Positions 1 to 6,065 of a DNA stretch of 7,006 nucleotides are shown here, one piece after another; within the stretch, counting starts at the first letter, position 1; the number at the start of each line of letters is the position of its first letter. The notes under the pieces are model-generated. The model was not told the DNA's origin, made no database searches, and was given only the letters and a program-made list of their open reading frames with translations. Where the stretch lies: contig SKUG01000038.1 in the NCBI GenBank assembly GCA_007122215.1, positions 1 to 7,006 of the forward strand, given 5' to 3'. A program made the position numbers and the translations under genes. This stretch comes from Thermoleophilia bacterium. GTDB taxonomy: Bacteria > Actinomycetota > Thermoleophilia > Gaiellales > SKUG01.

Positions 1-120
1 ACGCCCGATGCGGCGTCGCTGGGCTACTCCCTGTCGCGTGGCTGCATCCGCATGCGGATCCCGGAGGCCGAGGAGCTCTTCGAGATCGTCGGCGTCGGCA
101 CCCCGGTGATCATCACCTGA
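1..120 (+). CDS. L,D-transpeptidase (YkuD fold), C-terminal fragment
   Basis: The window opens inside this gene, in frame 1, and reads 39 residues to a TGA stop at 118-120. The visible part contains S-R-G-C-I-R-M (codons 12-18). This matches the YkuD-family active site, usually S-[HR]-G-C-[IV]-R-[LM], whose Cys (codon 15, bases 43-45) takes the acyl-enzyme intermediate. The ending, with an acidic helix followed by GTPVIIT, is the usual end of the catalytic domain. By family knowledge these secreted or membrane-anchored enzymes form 3-3 cross-links in peptidoglycan or attach proteins to it. The N-terminus, any signal peptide and any accessory domains lie outside the window. The family call rests on the active-site motif and the C-terminal GTPV signature. 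Confidence 0.85.
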   Translation, partial: TPDAASLGYSLSRGCIRMRIPEAEELFEIVGVGTPVIIT

Positions 121-142
121 TCGGCATGCGCGGCGCGCCCTG

Positions 143-159
143 CCCCGGCCGGATCGGGG
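143..159 (+). terminator. Weak hairpin after the L,D-transpeptidase gene
   Basis: CCCCG (143-147) and CGGGG (155-159) form a perfect 5-bp stem with a 7-base loop, 22 bases after the upstream stop codon. No T-tract follows. It also overlaps the proposed -35 region of the thioredoxin promoter, so it could equally be a regulatory dyad or chance in GC-rich DNA. Confidence 0.25.
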
Positions 160-184
160 ACCCCACCTGCCGGTGCCCTATACT
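157..184 (+). promoter_or_regulatory. Candidate sigma-70-type promoter of the thioredoxin gene
   Basis: TATACT at 179-184 matches the -10 consensus TATAAT at five of six positions and is notable in such GC-rich DNA. The best -35 candidate 16 bases upstream (GGGACC, 157-162) matches TTGACA only at its G-A-C core. Transcription would start near 191, giving a leader of about 27 bases that carries the Shine-Dalgarno at 205-211. The -10 element is persuasive, the -35 weak. Confidence 0.5.
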
Positions 185-204
185 GCAGGCGCACACGTCC
201 AGAT

Positions 205-211
205 GGAGGAG
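205..211 (+). promoter_or_regulatory. Shine-Dalgarno setting the thioredoxin start
   Basis: GGAGGAG lies 6 bases before ATG 218 and is complementary to the 16S rRNA 3' end. It decides against the upstream in-frame starts, GTG 173 and ATG 203. The ATG at 203 runs directly into this element, so using it would place the ribosome site inside the coding sequence. Confidence 0.75.
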
Positions 212-217
212 ACCGGC

Positions 218-544
218 ATGGGTACAGAGGTGATCGAGGTCAGCGACGCGGACTTCGCGGAGAAGGTCGAGCAGTCCAGCAAGCCGGTGCTCGTGGACTT
301 CTGGGCCGAGTGGTGTGGACCGTGCCGGGCGATGGCACCCGTGCTCGACGACTTCGCCAGCGAGTACGGCGAGAAGATCACCGTTGCCAAGCTCAACGTC
401 GACTCCAGCCCCTCCACCGCGCAGCGGTTCCAGGTCATGAGCATCCCCACGATGCTGCTGTTCGAGGGCGGCCAGCCGAAGAAGCAGCTGGTCGGTGCGA
501 TGCCCAAGGAGCACCTCGCCGCCGAGCTGGGGGAGTGGGCCTAG
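218..544 (+). CDS. trxA: Thioredoxin
   Basis: A 108-residue protein, the usual length of a stand-alone bacterial thioredoxin. The redox site W-C-G-P-C is at residues 32-36 (catalytic Cys33 and Cys36), preceded by the V-L-V-D-F-W-A-E strand. The conserved cis-proline is in S-I-P-T (Pro77), and the F-E-G-G turn is at 82-85. There is no signal peptide or lipobox, so it should be a cytoplasmic disulfide reductase recharged by thioredoxin reductase; none is visible in the window. The start at ATG 218 is fixed by a GGAGGAG ribosome site 6 bases upstream. The helicase gene begins 29 bases after the stop with no obvious terminator between, so cotranscription is plausible. The symbol is a family-level assignment; actinobacterial genomes often have several paralogues and this could be a secondary one. 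Confidence 0.95.
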   Translation: MGTEVIEVSDADFAEKVEQSSKPVLVDFWAEWCGPCRAMAPVLDDFASEYGEKITVAKLNVDSSPSTAQRFQVMSIPTMLLFEGGQPKKQLVGAMPKEHLAAELGEWA

Positions 545-573
545 CCCGCCGGACCTGAAGGGCCGCGCAGGCG

Positions 574-2838
574 ATGGGGCACACCCGCAGCAGCCTGCTC
601 GACGGCCCGCAGCAGACCTTCCGCACGGCGCTGCCCGGACGTGAGCCCGCCGTCGACGCATGGCCCCGATGGCTCGGGGACGATGTCGTCGAGCACTTCG
701 TGACCGACACCGGGATCGCCCGGCCGTACCGCTTCCAGGCCCAGGCCCTGGCCGAGCTCGAGGCCTCGCGGGCAGTCGTGGTCAGCGCCGGGACCGGCGC
801 CGGCAAGTCGGCGATCTACCAGCTCGCAGCGGCCAGCGTCCTCGCGCGCTCGCCACGCTCGACGGTGCTCTACCTCGCACCGACCCGGGCGCTGGCCCGC
901 GACCAGGCCCGGCGGCTGGCGGAGGTGGTCGACCCGTCACTGGTGGCAGTGCTCGACTCCGACACCCCACCCGACCTGCGCCGGCAGGCGGCGCGGCGGG
1001 CGCGGGTGGTGCTCACCAACCCGGACATGCTCAGCGCCAGCCTGCTGCCCGACCATGCACGGTGGGCACGGATCCTCGCCAGCGTGGCACTGGTGGTGAT
1101 CGACGAGTCCCACGTCTACCGGGGAGTCTTCGGCAGCCACGTCGCACACGTGCTGCGGCGCCTGTGGCGAGTCGCCCCGGGCGACACCGCCGCACCCCGG
1201 GTGCTGGCGACCTCGGCCACGATCGCCAACCCCGCGGAGCACCTCACGCGCCTGACCGGCATCCCCGCCGCACACGTCAGCGGCGTGGGCGCGCCCGACC
1301 CCGGCGCGGACGTGGTGCTCTGGAACCCCTACCGCGAGGACGTCGAGGTCGCCGATGACCAGGGAGGCAGCGCGCTGGGCGATGCGAGCCTGCTGCTGGC
1401 CGAGCTCGTGGCGGGCGGCACCCGGACGATCGCGTTCACGCGCAGCCGCCGGGCCTGTGAGCTCGTGACCCAGTGGGCCCAGCGGGTGCTGCGCAGCGAG
1501 GGGCGGGACGACCTGGCCGGGCGGATCGCTCCCTACCGGGGCGGCTACACCGCTGCAGAGCGACGGCGGATCGAGCAGGACCTCGTCAGTGGCGAGCTGC
1601 TCGGGGTCGTTGCCACCAGCGCGCTGGAGCTCGGGATCGACGTCGGCGACCTCGGGGCGTCGATCTGCATCGGGTTCCCCGGGACGATCGCGAGCCTCTC
1701 CCAGCGCTGGGGCCGGGCGGGACGCACGAGCCGTGGCCTGCGCGTGCTCATCGCCGGGGATGACGGCATCGACCAGTACCTCGTCGAGCACCCGGCCGAG
1801 CTGATGGGACGCCCCATGGAGGCCGCAACCGTCGACCCGGACAACCCCTACGTGCTGCGCCAGCACCTCTGTGCGGCTGCCAGCGAGCTGCCGCTGACGG
1901 CCGAGGAGCTGCCGCAGATCGCTGCCTCCGCCACGGAGGCTGCCGCGGCGCTGGAGGCCGAGGGGACGCTGCAGGCAGCCCCGAGCGGGCTCGTGTACGC
2001 AGGTGGTGACCACCCTGCCCGGGCGATGTCGCTGCGCTCGATCCATGGCCAGCGGGTGCAGATCGTCGATGCCGAGGACGGCAGCGTGGTGGGCGACGTC
2101 GACCCGTGGCGCGCCCAGCGCCAGCTCCACGCGGGAGCGGTCTACCTGCATCGGCTGCGGCCGTACGTGGTGGACGTGCTCGACCTCGACCGCGGCGTGG
2201 CGCTGGCAACCCCCCGGGAGGTGCCGTGGTACACCCTCTCGACCACCGACACCGACGTGGAGGTGCTCGAGGAGCTGCGGGGCGGCTCGGCTGGTGGGGT
2301 GGCCTGCAGCTGGGGGCGGATCCGCGTGACCGAGCAGGTGACGGGGTTCGTGCGGCGCTCCTCCGCACCCGGCGCCGGCCACTCGCTGCTCGATGCCGAG
2401 CCGCTCGACCTGCCGCCGGTGAGCTACGAGACCGAGGCCTGCTGGCTGGAGGTGACCGAGGAGGCTGCCGGGCTGGTGGCGGCAGATGCCCTGCCGGGGA
2501 CGCTGCACGCCGCCGAGCACGCCATGATCGCCATGCTGCCACTGATGGCGATGTGCGACCGCTGGGACATCGGCGGGATCTCGACGATCTTCCACGAGCA
2601 TGCCGGCGGCCCGATGATCGTCATCTATGACGGGCACCCGGGTGGGGTGGGCCTGGCCGGGGCCGGGCATGCGCAGCTGCCGCAGTGGCTGCGGCGCACC
2701 TGGGAGCTCGTCAGGGACTGCCCGTGCAGCTCGGGCTGTCCGGGGTGCGTGCAGTCACCCAAGTGCGGCAACCTCAACGAGCCGCTCGACAAGGCGGGCG
2801 CCATCGCGCTGCTCGGCCTGCTCAGCGGCGAGTCCTGA
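574..2838 (+). CDS. MrfA/SftH-like DEAD/DEAH helicase with DUF1998 C-terminus
   Basis: This 754-residue superfamily II helicase is about the length of Bacillus subtilis MrfA (YprA). Visible motifs are: Q-like region R53-F-Q; Walker A G75-A-G-K-S79; Ia P103-T-R-A-L; Ib T148-N-P-D-M-L; motif II D177-E-S-H180 followed by V-Y-R-G-V-F-G-S-H, characteristic of this clade; motif III S214-A-T; motif IV T285-I-A-F-T; motif V A-T-S-A-L-E-L-G-I-D at 347-356; and motif VI Q377-R-W-G-R-A-G-R384. The last 150 residues match the DUF1998 type, with H-A-A-E-H-A (645-650), Y-D-G-H-P-G-G (685-691) and a cysteine cluster at C716, C718, C722, C725 and C731, presumed to bind zinc. Known relatives are MrfA, which acts in excision repair of mitomycin damage, and mycobacterial SftH, a 3'-5' DNA translocase. 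A cytoplasmic DNA-repair translocase is therefore inferred. The partner exonuclease MrfB is not in the window. ATG 574 has only a weak GAAGGG 11 bases upstream, so the exact start is less certain. Confidence 0.92.
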   Translation: MGHTRSSLLDGPQQTFRTALPGREPAVDAWPRWLGDDVVEHFVTDTGIARPYRFQAQALAELEASRAVVVSAGTGAGKSAIYQLAAASVLARSPRSTVLYLAPTRALARDQARRLAEVVDPSLVAVLDSDTPPDLRRQAARRARVVLTNPDMLSASLLPDHARWARILASVALVVIDESHVYRGVFGSHVAHVLRRLWRVAPGDTAAPRVLATSATIANPAEHLTRLTGIPAAHVSGVGAPDPGADVVLWNPYREDVEVADDQGGSALGDASLLLAELVAGGTRTIAFTRSRRACELVTQWAQRVLRSEGRDDLAGRIAPYRGGYTAAERRRIEQDLVSGELLGVVATSALELGIDVGDLGASICIGFPGTIASLSQRWGRAGRTSRGLRVLIAGDDGIDQYLVEHPAELMGRPMEAATVDPDNPYVLRQHLCAAASELPLTAEELPQIAASATEAAAALEAEGTLQAAPSGLVYAGGDHPARAMSLRSIHGQRVQIVDAEDGSVVGDVDPWRAQRQLHAGAVYLHRLRPYVVDVLDLDRGVALATPREVPWYTLSTTDTDVEVLEELRGGSAGGVACSWGRIRVTEQVTGFVRRSSAPGAGHSLLDAEPLDLPPVSYETEACWLEVTEEAAGLVAADALPGTLHAAEHAMIAMLPLMAMCDRWDIGGISTIFHEHAGGPMIVIYDGHPGGVGLAGAGHAQLPQWLRRTWELVRDCPCSSGCPGCVQSPKCGNLNEPLDKAGAIALLGLLSGES

Positions 2839-2843
2839 GGTGC

Positions 2844-2863
2844 GGGCCCCACCGGTGTGGCCC
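2844..2863 (+). terminator. Candidate terminator hairpin after the helicase gene
   Basis: A near-perfect inverted repeat begins 5 bases after the helicase stop. GGGCC (2844-2848) pairs with GGCCC (2859-2863); after one C/T mismatch, CAC (2850-2852) pairs with GTG (2855-2857 on the return arm, allowing the CCGG-type tip). No T-run follows, as is common for proposed actinobacterial terminators. Its position and the separate promoter signal before the next gene support an end of transcription here. It has not been folded computationally. Confidence 0.4.
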
Positions 2864-2919
2864 CAAGGCCGCGGGCGATCCGCCACCGGCCCGGGGAGGG
2901 GGACGGTCGCCGACCATGG

Positions 2920-2945
2920 TTGGCTGCCGCAGCGGCTGGTACCGT
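2920..2945 (+). promoter_or_regulatory. Candidate promoter giving a leaderless birA-like mRNA
   Basis: TACCGT (2940-2945) fits the actinobacterial -10 form TANNNT and ends 10 bases before ATG 2956. Transcription would thus start at or within a few bases of the start codon. TTGGCT at 2920-2925 is a possible -35 box, but the 14-base spacing is short. No Shine-Dalgarno is present in the 20 bases before the ATG, which fits a leaderless message. Confidence 0.4.
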
Positions 2946-2955
2946 TCACGCGACG

Positions 2956-3528
2956 ATGGACCTGCCCGACCGCACGAGCTTCACGCACCTGGACTCCTGC
3001 TCCTCGACGATCGAGGAGGCCCGGAGGCGCCTCCGGGACCAGGAGGCGGGGTCGATCGTGCTCGTGGCGAGCGACCACCAGACCGCTGGCCGCGGCCGCC
3101 GCGACGGCAGCTGGGATGACGTTCCCGGCAGCGCCGTCCTGGTCACCGCGGGCCTTGTCGGGTCGGTGGACGGGGGCGAGGTCAGCGGGCTCGACGGGCT
3201 GGTTGCAGAGCTCCTGCGACGGCGGCTCGTCGAGCGCTATCCGCTCCTGGACGGCAGCCTGGAGGTCAAGCCCCCGAACGACCTGGTCACCGCCGCCGGG
3301 AAGCTGGCAGGGGTGCTCGTCAGCACCCATTTCGAGGGTGACAGCTGCCGGGAGCTGCTGCTGAGCGTCGGCCTCAACGTGAGCGCTGCCCCCGAGCTGG
3401 CACCGGGCACGGCACCCGCCACGACCCTGTCGGTGCAGGTCGGGGAGGACGTCGACGTGGCCGAGGCGCTCAGCCTCGTCGCGGACGTGCTGATCGCCGA
3501 GCTTGCCTACCTGCGCCGGGTGCGGTGA
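2956..3528 (+). CDS. Short biotin-protein-ligase-like protein (BPL/LplA/LipB fold)
   Basis: A 190-residue protein with the ligase signatures in order: S-S-T-I-E-E-A (16-22, like the STN motif), Q-T-A-G-R-G-R-R (42-49, the biotinyl-AMP loop), K105-P-P-N-D-L (family form K-W-P-N-D), K117-L-A-G-V-L (the biotin-contacting lysine) and G-L-N-V (139-142). The family activates biotin with ATP and transfers it to a lysine of carboxylase carrier subunits. There is no N-terminal HTH, so it is not a BirA-type repressor. Class I ligases are usually about 250-270 residues. This one ends soon after G-L-N-V and lacks the SH3-like C-terminal domain, while W in K-W-P-N-D is P. It could be a minimal ligase, a lipoate-ligase relative or a diverged paralogue. 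ATG 2956 is chosen because domain homology begins there and a -10-like box lies just upstream; the in-frame stretch from 2857 shows no ligase features. Its last 22 bases overlap the convergent amidase gene. Confidence 0.75.
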   Translation: MDLPDRTSFTHLDSCSSTIEEARRRLRDQEAGSIVLVASDHQTAGRGRRDGSWDDVPGSAVLVTAGLVGSVDGGEVSGLDGLVAELLRRRLVERYPLLDGSLEVKPPNDLVTAAGKLAGVLVSTHFEGDSCRELLLSVGLNVSAAPELAPGTAPATTLSVQVGEDVDVAEALSLVADVLIAELAYLRRVR

Positions 3529-6002
3529 CTGGTCACGTTCCCCGCGGCATCGATCGCGTGGAACCACTGCAGGTTGGGCATCCGCCGCGTGCCGCTGCAG
3601 CCACGCGGGAAGGGGGTCGTGCGCACGCCCACGCGGTTGCCGATCCTGATCCTGCCGCGTACCCGGATCGGCTCGTTGGTGCAGATCCCGGTGAACCCGT
3701 TCGGGCGGGCAACGGCCCGGCGGATGCGCGGCGGGCGGGTGTCGACGGTGAAGCGGTGGCGGCGGGTGAGCGTGCGCGTTGGCGTCGTTGCCGAGGTGGC
3801 CGTGGCGACCACGTCGTAGTTGCCATCGGGAAGGGGCGACCCTGACGGCGTGGTCCTCCCCAGCACCCAGTTTCGGGTGAGGTCGGTGGCAGGGCCGCTG
3901 TGGAGCACCTCCACGAGCCGGCCGTTGCCGCGGACGATCCGCACGTCGAGGTCCGGCGTGGCTCCCGTGACCCGGACCCGCACGGGCAGGCGCTCGTTGC
4001 GACGGTTGCCGGTGGGGGCGAGGTAGCGGCGGATGGGGCCCAGCCCGAGCGTGCGGTCGATCACGAACGTCGCCGAGCGGGCGGTGGCCGTGTTGCCCCG
4101 GGTGTCGGTCCCGGTCATCTGCAGGAACCAGCGCCCATCGGCCGCAGGCCCGGACGGCAGCTCGCCGTTCCAGCGGAAGGTGCGGGTCCCTGCCGGGTAG
4201 GTGGCGGCGGTCTCGAGGGGGTGCTGGATTCCTGCGGCATCCACGGCAACGGTGCTGAAGGTGCCACCGACGTTGCTCGCCCAGCGCCACTGCAGGACCT
4301 CCCCGACGCCATCACCCGTCGGGGTCATGAGCGCCGGCGAGCGGCCACGATTGCGCATCTCCAGCGGTGGCGGCGGCGCGCTGCCCACACGCTGCACGTA
4401 CTCGCGGGCCCGGGACCCACCCGCGGTGGCGTTGAGCCGCCAGCGCACGTTCCACGACTCGTATCGCTGGCCACCGGCCTGGCCATCCCAGCGGCTCGAG
4501 AAGTTCCTGCCGGACGCCGTGCGGCGCAGCAGCACCTGGCCGGTGTCGATCCGCTCGACGCGCAGCTCCCAGCTGAGGGTCCGGTTGCCGTCGGCCTGGA
4601 CGAGCAGGTCGGTGAGCTGGCCGACCTCGTTGCTGCGGGCCTGCTGCCGCGGCCGCGCGAGCTTCGCGCCACCATGGGACCAGACCTGGCTGCGCAGCGT
4701 GGACAGCTGCGAGGAGAGGCCCGTGCCCGGACAGGCGGTGGCGAAGACGTCCTGGTGCCCGAAGACCCCGTGCACTGTGGCGACCGCCCCGGCCGGGTAG
4801 CGGGTGTTGGCGGCCGCCTGGCTGCGCATCCCGAAGCGGTGGACGGGGTTGACGTGGTCCACGTCGAGCCGCCACGACAGCAGGTTGCGCAGCGCCGTGG
4901 TCGAGGCGGACGTCGGGGATGCCCCCTGGAAGTTGCCGATCACCGCCACGCCGACGGTGCCGGTGTTGAAGCCGAGCGCATGGGCGCCGATCACCGGCCG
5001 GTCGATCCCCCCGAAGCGACCCTCGTAGATCCGCCCGCAGCGATCGCCGAGGAAGTTGTAGCCGATGTCGTTCCAGCCCTGGGAGATGTGGGAGGCGTAG
5101 ATGCTGCGCACGAGCGCCGGGCCCTGGCTGCAGGCGTAGCTGTTGGCGTTGACGGTGTGGTGCACGGTGCCGGCCACCAGCCGGGTGGCGTAGCTCGGGT
5201 TGCCGCGGCGCAGGGACTCGTTCGCACCCCAGCCGCTGCGGCGGGTGATCGCCGGCTGGGACGGCGCGGCGGCGGCATCCGGGGCTGCCTCGCCCAGCAG
5301 CTGTGCTGCCGTCTGCTGCACGCGGCGGGCAGCTCGGTCCGAGGCGCGGGCGGTGCCGCTGGAGTTGACGTAGGTGACCTCGATGGCGTCGACGTGACCG
5401 TCACGGGCCGCCAGCTGCAGGTGGGTGGCATCCCCGACCCACATCGGCAGCGACTGCCAGGCATCGGCAACCGGGGACTCACCGTGGGCATGGCCGTCCC
5501 CCGCCGCGGGATCATGGACGTGGCCCCTACCCCCGCCGAGGCTCCGGCCCTGGCTGCGGGCGCGCTGTCGGCCTCGGGCGGCAACCTGCTCCATCTTGCC
5601 GTAGACGCGCTGGCCCTCTTCGGTCTCGGGGTCCGGGCCCTCGCCATCGACGACGGCAAGCTCGGTCCACTGGCTCCACGAGCCATCACCACCACGGGCA
5701 CGCAGGTAGACCCCGGCCGCATCCCCGGCCCAGGTCGCGGTCACCATGTCGGCGCGGATCGGCGCCTCGATGACACCCGGATCGTCCAGCGATGGCGCGG
5801 CGTTGACCGAGTCGAGGTCGGCGTCGATGTCCGCGACGAGCGACGGATCGTGGGCGGCGACCTCGACCACGCTCTCCACGTCGCCGAGGCCGGAGGCAGC
5901 AGTCCATGCGAGCGCAGCGGGCATCGCCAGTGCCGCCACGGCAGCGACCACTGCCGCTGCCGCGCGTGCGGGAATCCGACCCCTGCCCCGTTCGCTGCGC
6001 AT
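3507..6002 (-). CDS. Secreted PGRP/Amidase_2 N-acetylmuramoyl-L-alanine amidase with C-terminal Ig-like modules
   Basis: An 831-residue exported protein. The N-terminus has a signal peptide: Arg-rich residues 2-13, a hydrophobic core at 14-32, and likely cleavage after about A32 or A36. Residues about 75-212 resemble the beta-domain often placed before actinobacterial amidases (D-G-S-W-S-Q-W at 106-112, P-M-W-V-G at 186-190), interrupted by a His-rich insert (H161, H163, H171, H173). The zinc amidase domain spans about 255-440: it begins R-S-G-W-G-A, then V280-H281-H-T, D-I-G-Y-N-F (312-317), Y-E-G-R (326-329) and G-H416-Q-D...A-C424-P-G. H281, H416 and C424 are the predicted zinc ligands, with Tyr315 in the active site. 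It should cleave the MurNAc-L-Ala bond of peptidoglycan. From about 455 to the end are beta-sandwich modules; P-T-G-D-G-V (561-566) and P-D-G-N-Y-D (725-730) recall FlgD-type Ig repeats. The start at 6002 gives a clean signal peptide; the open frame continues antisense into the next gene, but that part is not protein-like. Confidence 0.9.
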   Translation of the reverse strand: MRSERGRGRIPARAAAAVVAAVAALAMPAALAWTAASGLGDVESVVEVAAHDPSLVADIDADLDSVNAAPSLDDPGVIEAPIRADMVTATWAGDAAGVYLRARGGDGSWSQWTELAVVDGEGPDPETEEGQRVYGKMEQVAARGRQRARSQGRSLGGGRGHVHDPAAGDGHAHGESPVADAWQSLPMWVGDATHLQLAARDGHVDAIEVTYVNSSGTARASDRAARRVQQTAAQLLGEAAPDAAAAPSQPAITRRSGWGANESLRRGNPSYATRLVAGTVHHTVNANSYACSQGPALVRSIYASHISQGWNDIGYNFLGDRCGRIYEGRFGGIDRPVIGAHALGFNTGTVGVAVIGNFQGASPTSASTTALRNLLSWRLDVDHVNPVHRFGMRSQAAANTRYPAGAVATVHGVFGHQDVFATACPGTGLSSQLSTLRSQVWSHGGAKLARPRQQARSNEVGQLTDLLVQADGNRTLSWELRVERIDTGQVLLRRTASGRNFSSRWDGQAGGQRYESWNVRWRLNATAGGSRAREYVQRVGSAPPPPLEMRNRGRSPALMTPTGDGVGEVLQWRWASNVGGTFSTVAVDAAGIQHPLETAATYPAGTRTFRWNGELPSGPAADGRWFLQMTGTDTRGNTATARSATFVIDRTLGLGPIRRYLAPTGNRRNERLPVRVRVTGATPDLDVRIVRGNGRLVEVLHSGPATDLTRNWVLGRTTPSGSPLPDGNYDVVATATSATTPTRTLTRRHRFTVDTRPPRIRRAVARPNGFTGICTNEPIRVRGRIRIGNRVGVRTTPFPRGCSGTRRMPNLQWFHAIDAAGNVTSHRTRRR

Positions 6003-6010
6003 CGCTGCAC

Positions 6011-6016
6011 AGGGTA
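6011..6016 (-). promoter_or_regulatory. Candidate -10 box of the amidase gene (leaderless start)
   Basis: On the minus strand TACCCT (6016 down to 6011) fits TANNNT and ends 8 bases before ATG 6002, so the message would start at about the start codon. No Shine-Dalgarno is seen in the 20 bases before the ATG. An alternative, TACGCT, overlaps just upstream. No convincing -35 box is visible at the expected place (about 6033-6039). Confidence 0.4.
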
Positions 6017-6023
6017 GCGTATC

Positions 6024-6037
6024 GGCCGCTGGCGGCC
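6024..6037. repeat. Inverted repeat in the amidase promoter spacer
   Basis: GGCCGC (6024-6029) and GCGGCC (6032-6037) are perfect 6-base arms two bases apart. They lie between the proposed -10 and -35 of the amidase gene, where a bound protein would block RNA polymerase. It could be an operator or chance in GC-rich sequence. Confidence 0.35.
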
Positions 6038-6042
6038 CGCTG

Positions 6043-6057
6043 GTCCGCTCGCCGGAC
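6043..6057. repeat. Inverted repeat midway between the divergent promoters
   Basis: GTCCG (6043-6047) and CGGAC (6053-6057) flank a 5-base spacer. The dyad centre at 6050 lies just outside the -35 regions of both divergent genes, a position suited to a shared regulator. The arms are short, so significance is uncertain. Confidence 0.3.
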
Positions 6058-6065
6058 GGGTGAGG

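Noticed and set aside
132..139. GGCGCGCC palindrome after the L,D-transpeptidase gene
   Set aside because: An 8-base GC palindrome is expected by chance here and has no supporting context.
173..217. Longer thioredoxin starts at GTG 173 or ATG 203
   Set aside because: GTG 173 lies upstream of the likely transcription start, and the good ribosome site at 205-211 is placed correctly only for ATG 218.
937..2670. 577-codon open frame antisense to the helicase gene
   Set aside because: Its translation is rich in Arg, Gly, His and Pro with no domain, and it lies wholly opposite a gene with intact helicase motifs. Long antisense frames are expected at this GC content.
2857..2955. In-frame extension of the ligase-like gene from a GTG at 2857
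   Set aside because: These 33 codons resemble no part of the ligase family, overlap the hairpin after the helicase gene and include the proposed promoter.
3525..3536. Palindrome GTGACTGGTCAC spanning the ligase stop codon
   Set aside because: It is short, has no T-tract and lies inside coding sequence of the amidase; too little to call a bidirectional terminator.
3900..6017. 705-codon plus-strand open frame opposite the amidase gene
   Set aside because: Composition is low-complexity Ala/Gly/Arg/Val with no recognisable motif or ribosome site, while the opposite strand encodes a full zinc amidase with a signal peptide. It is a GC-driven shadow.
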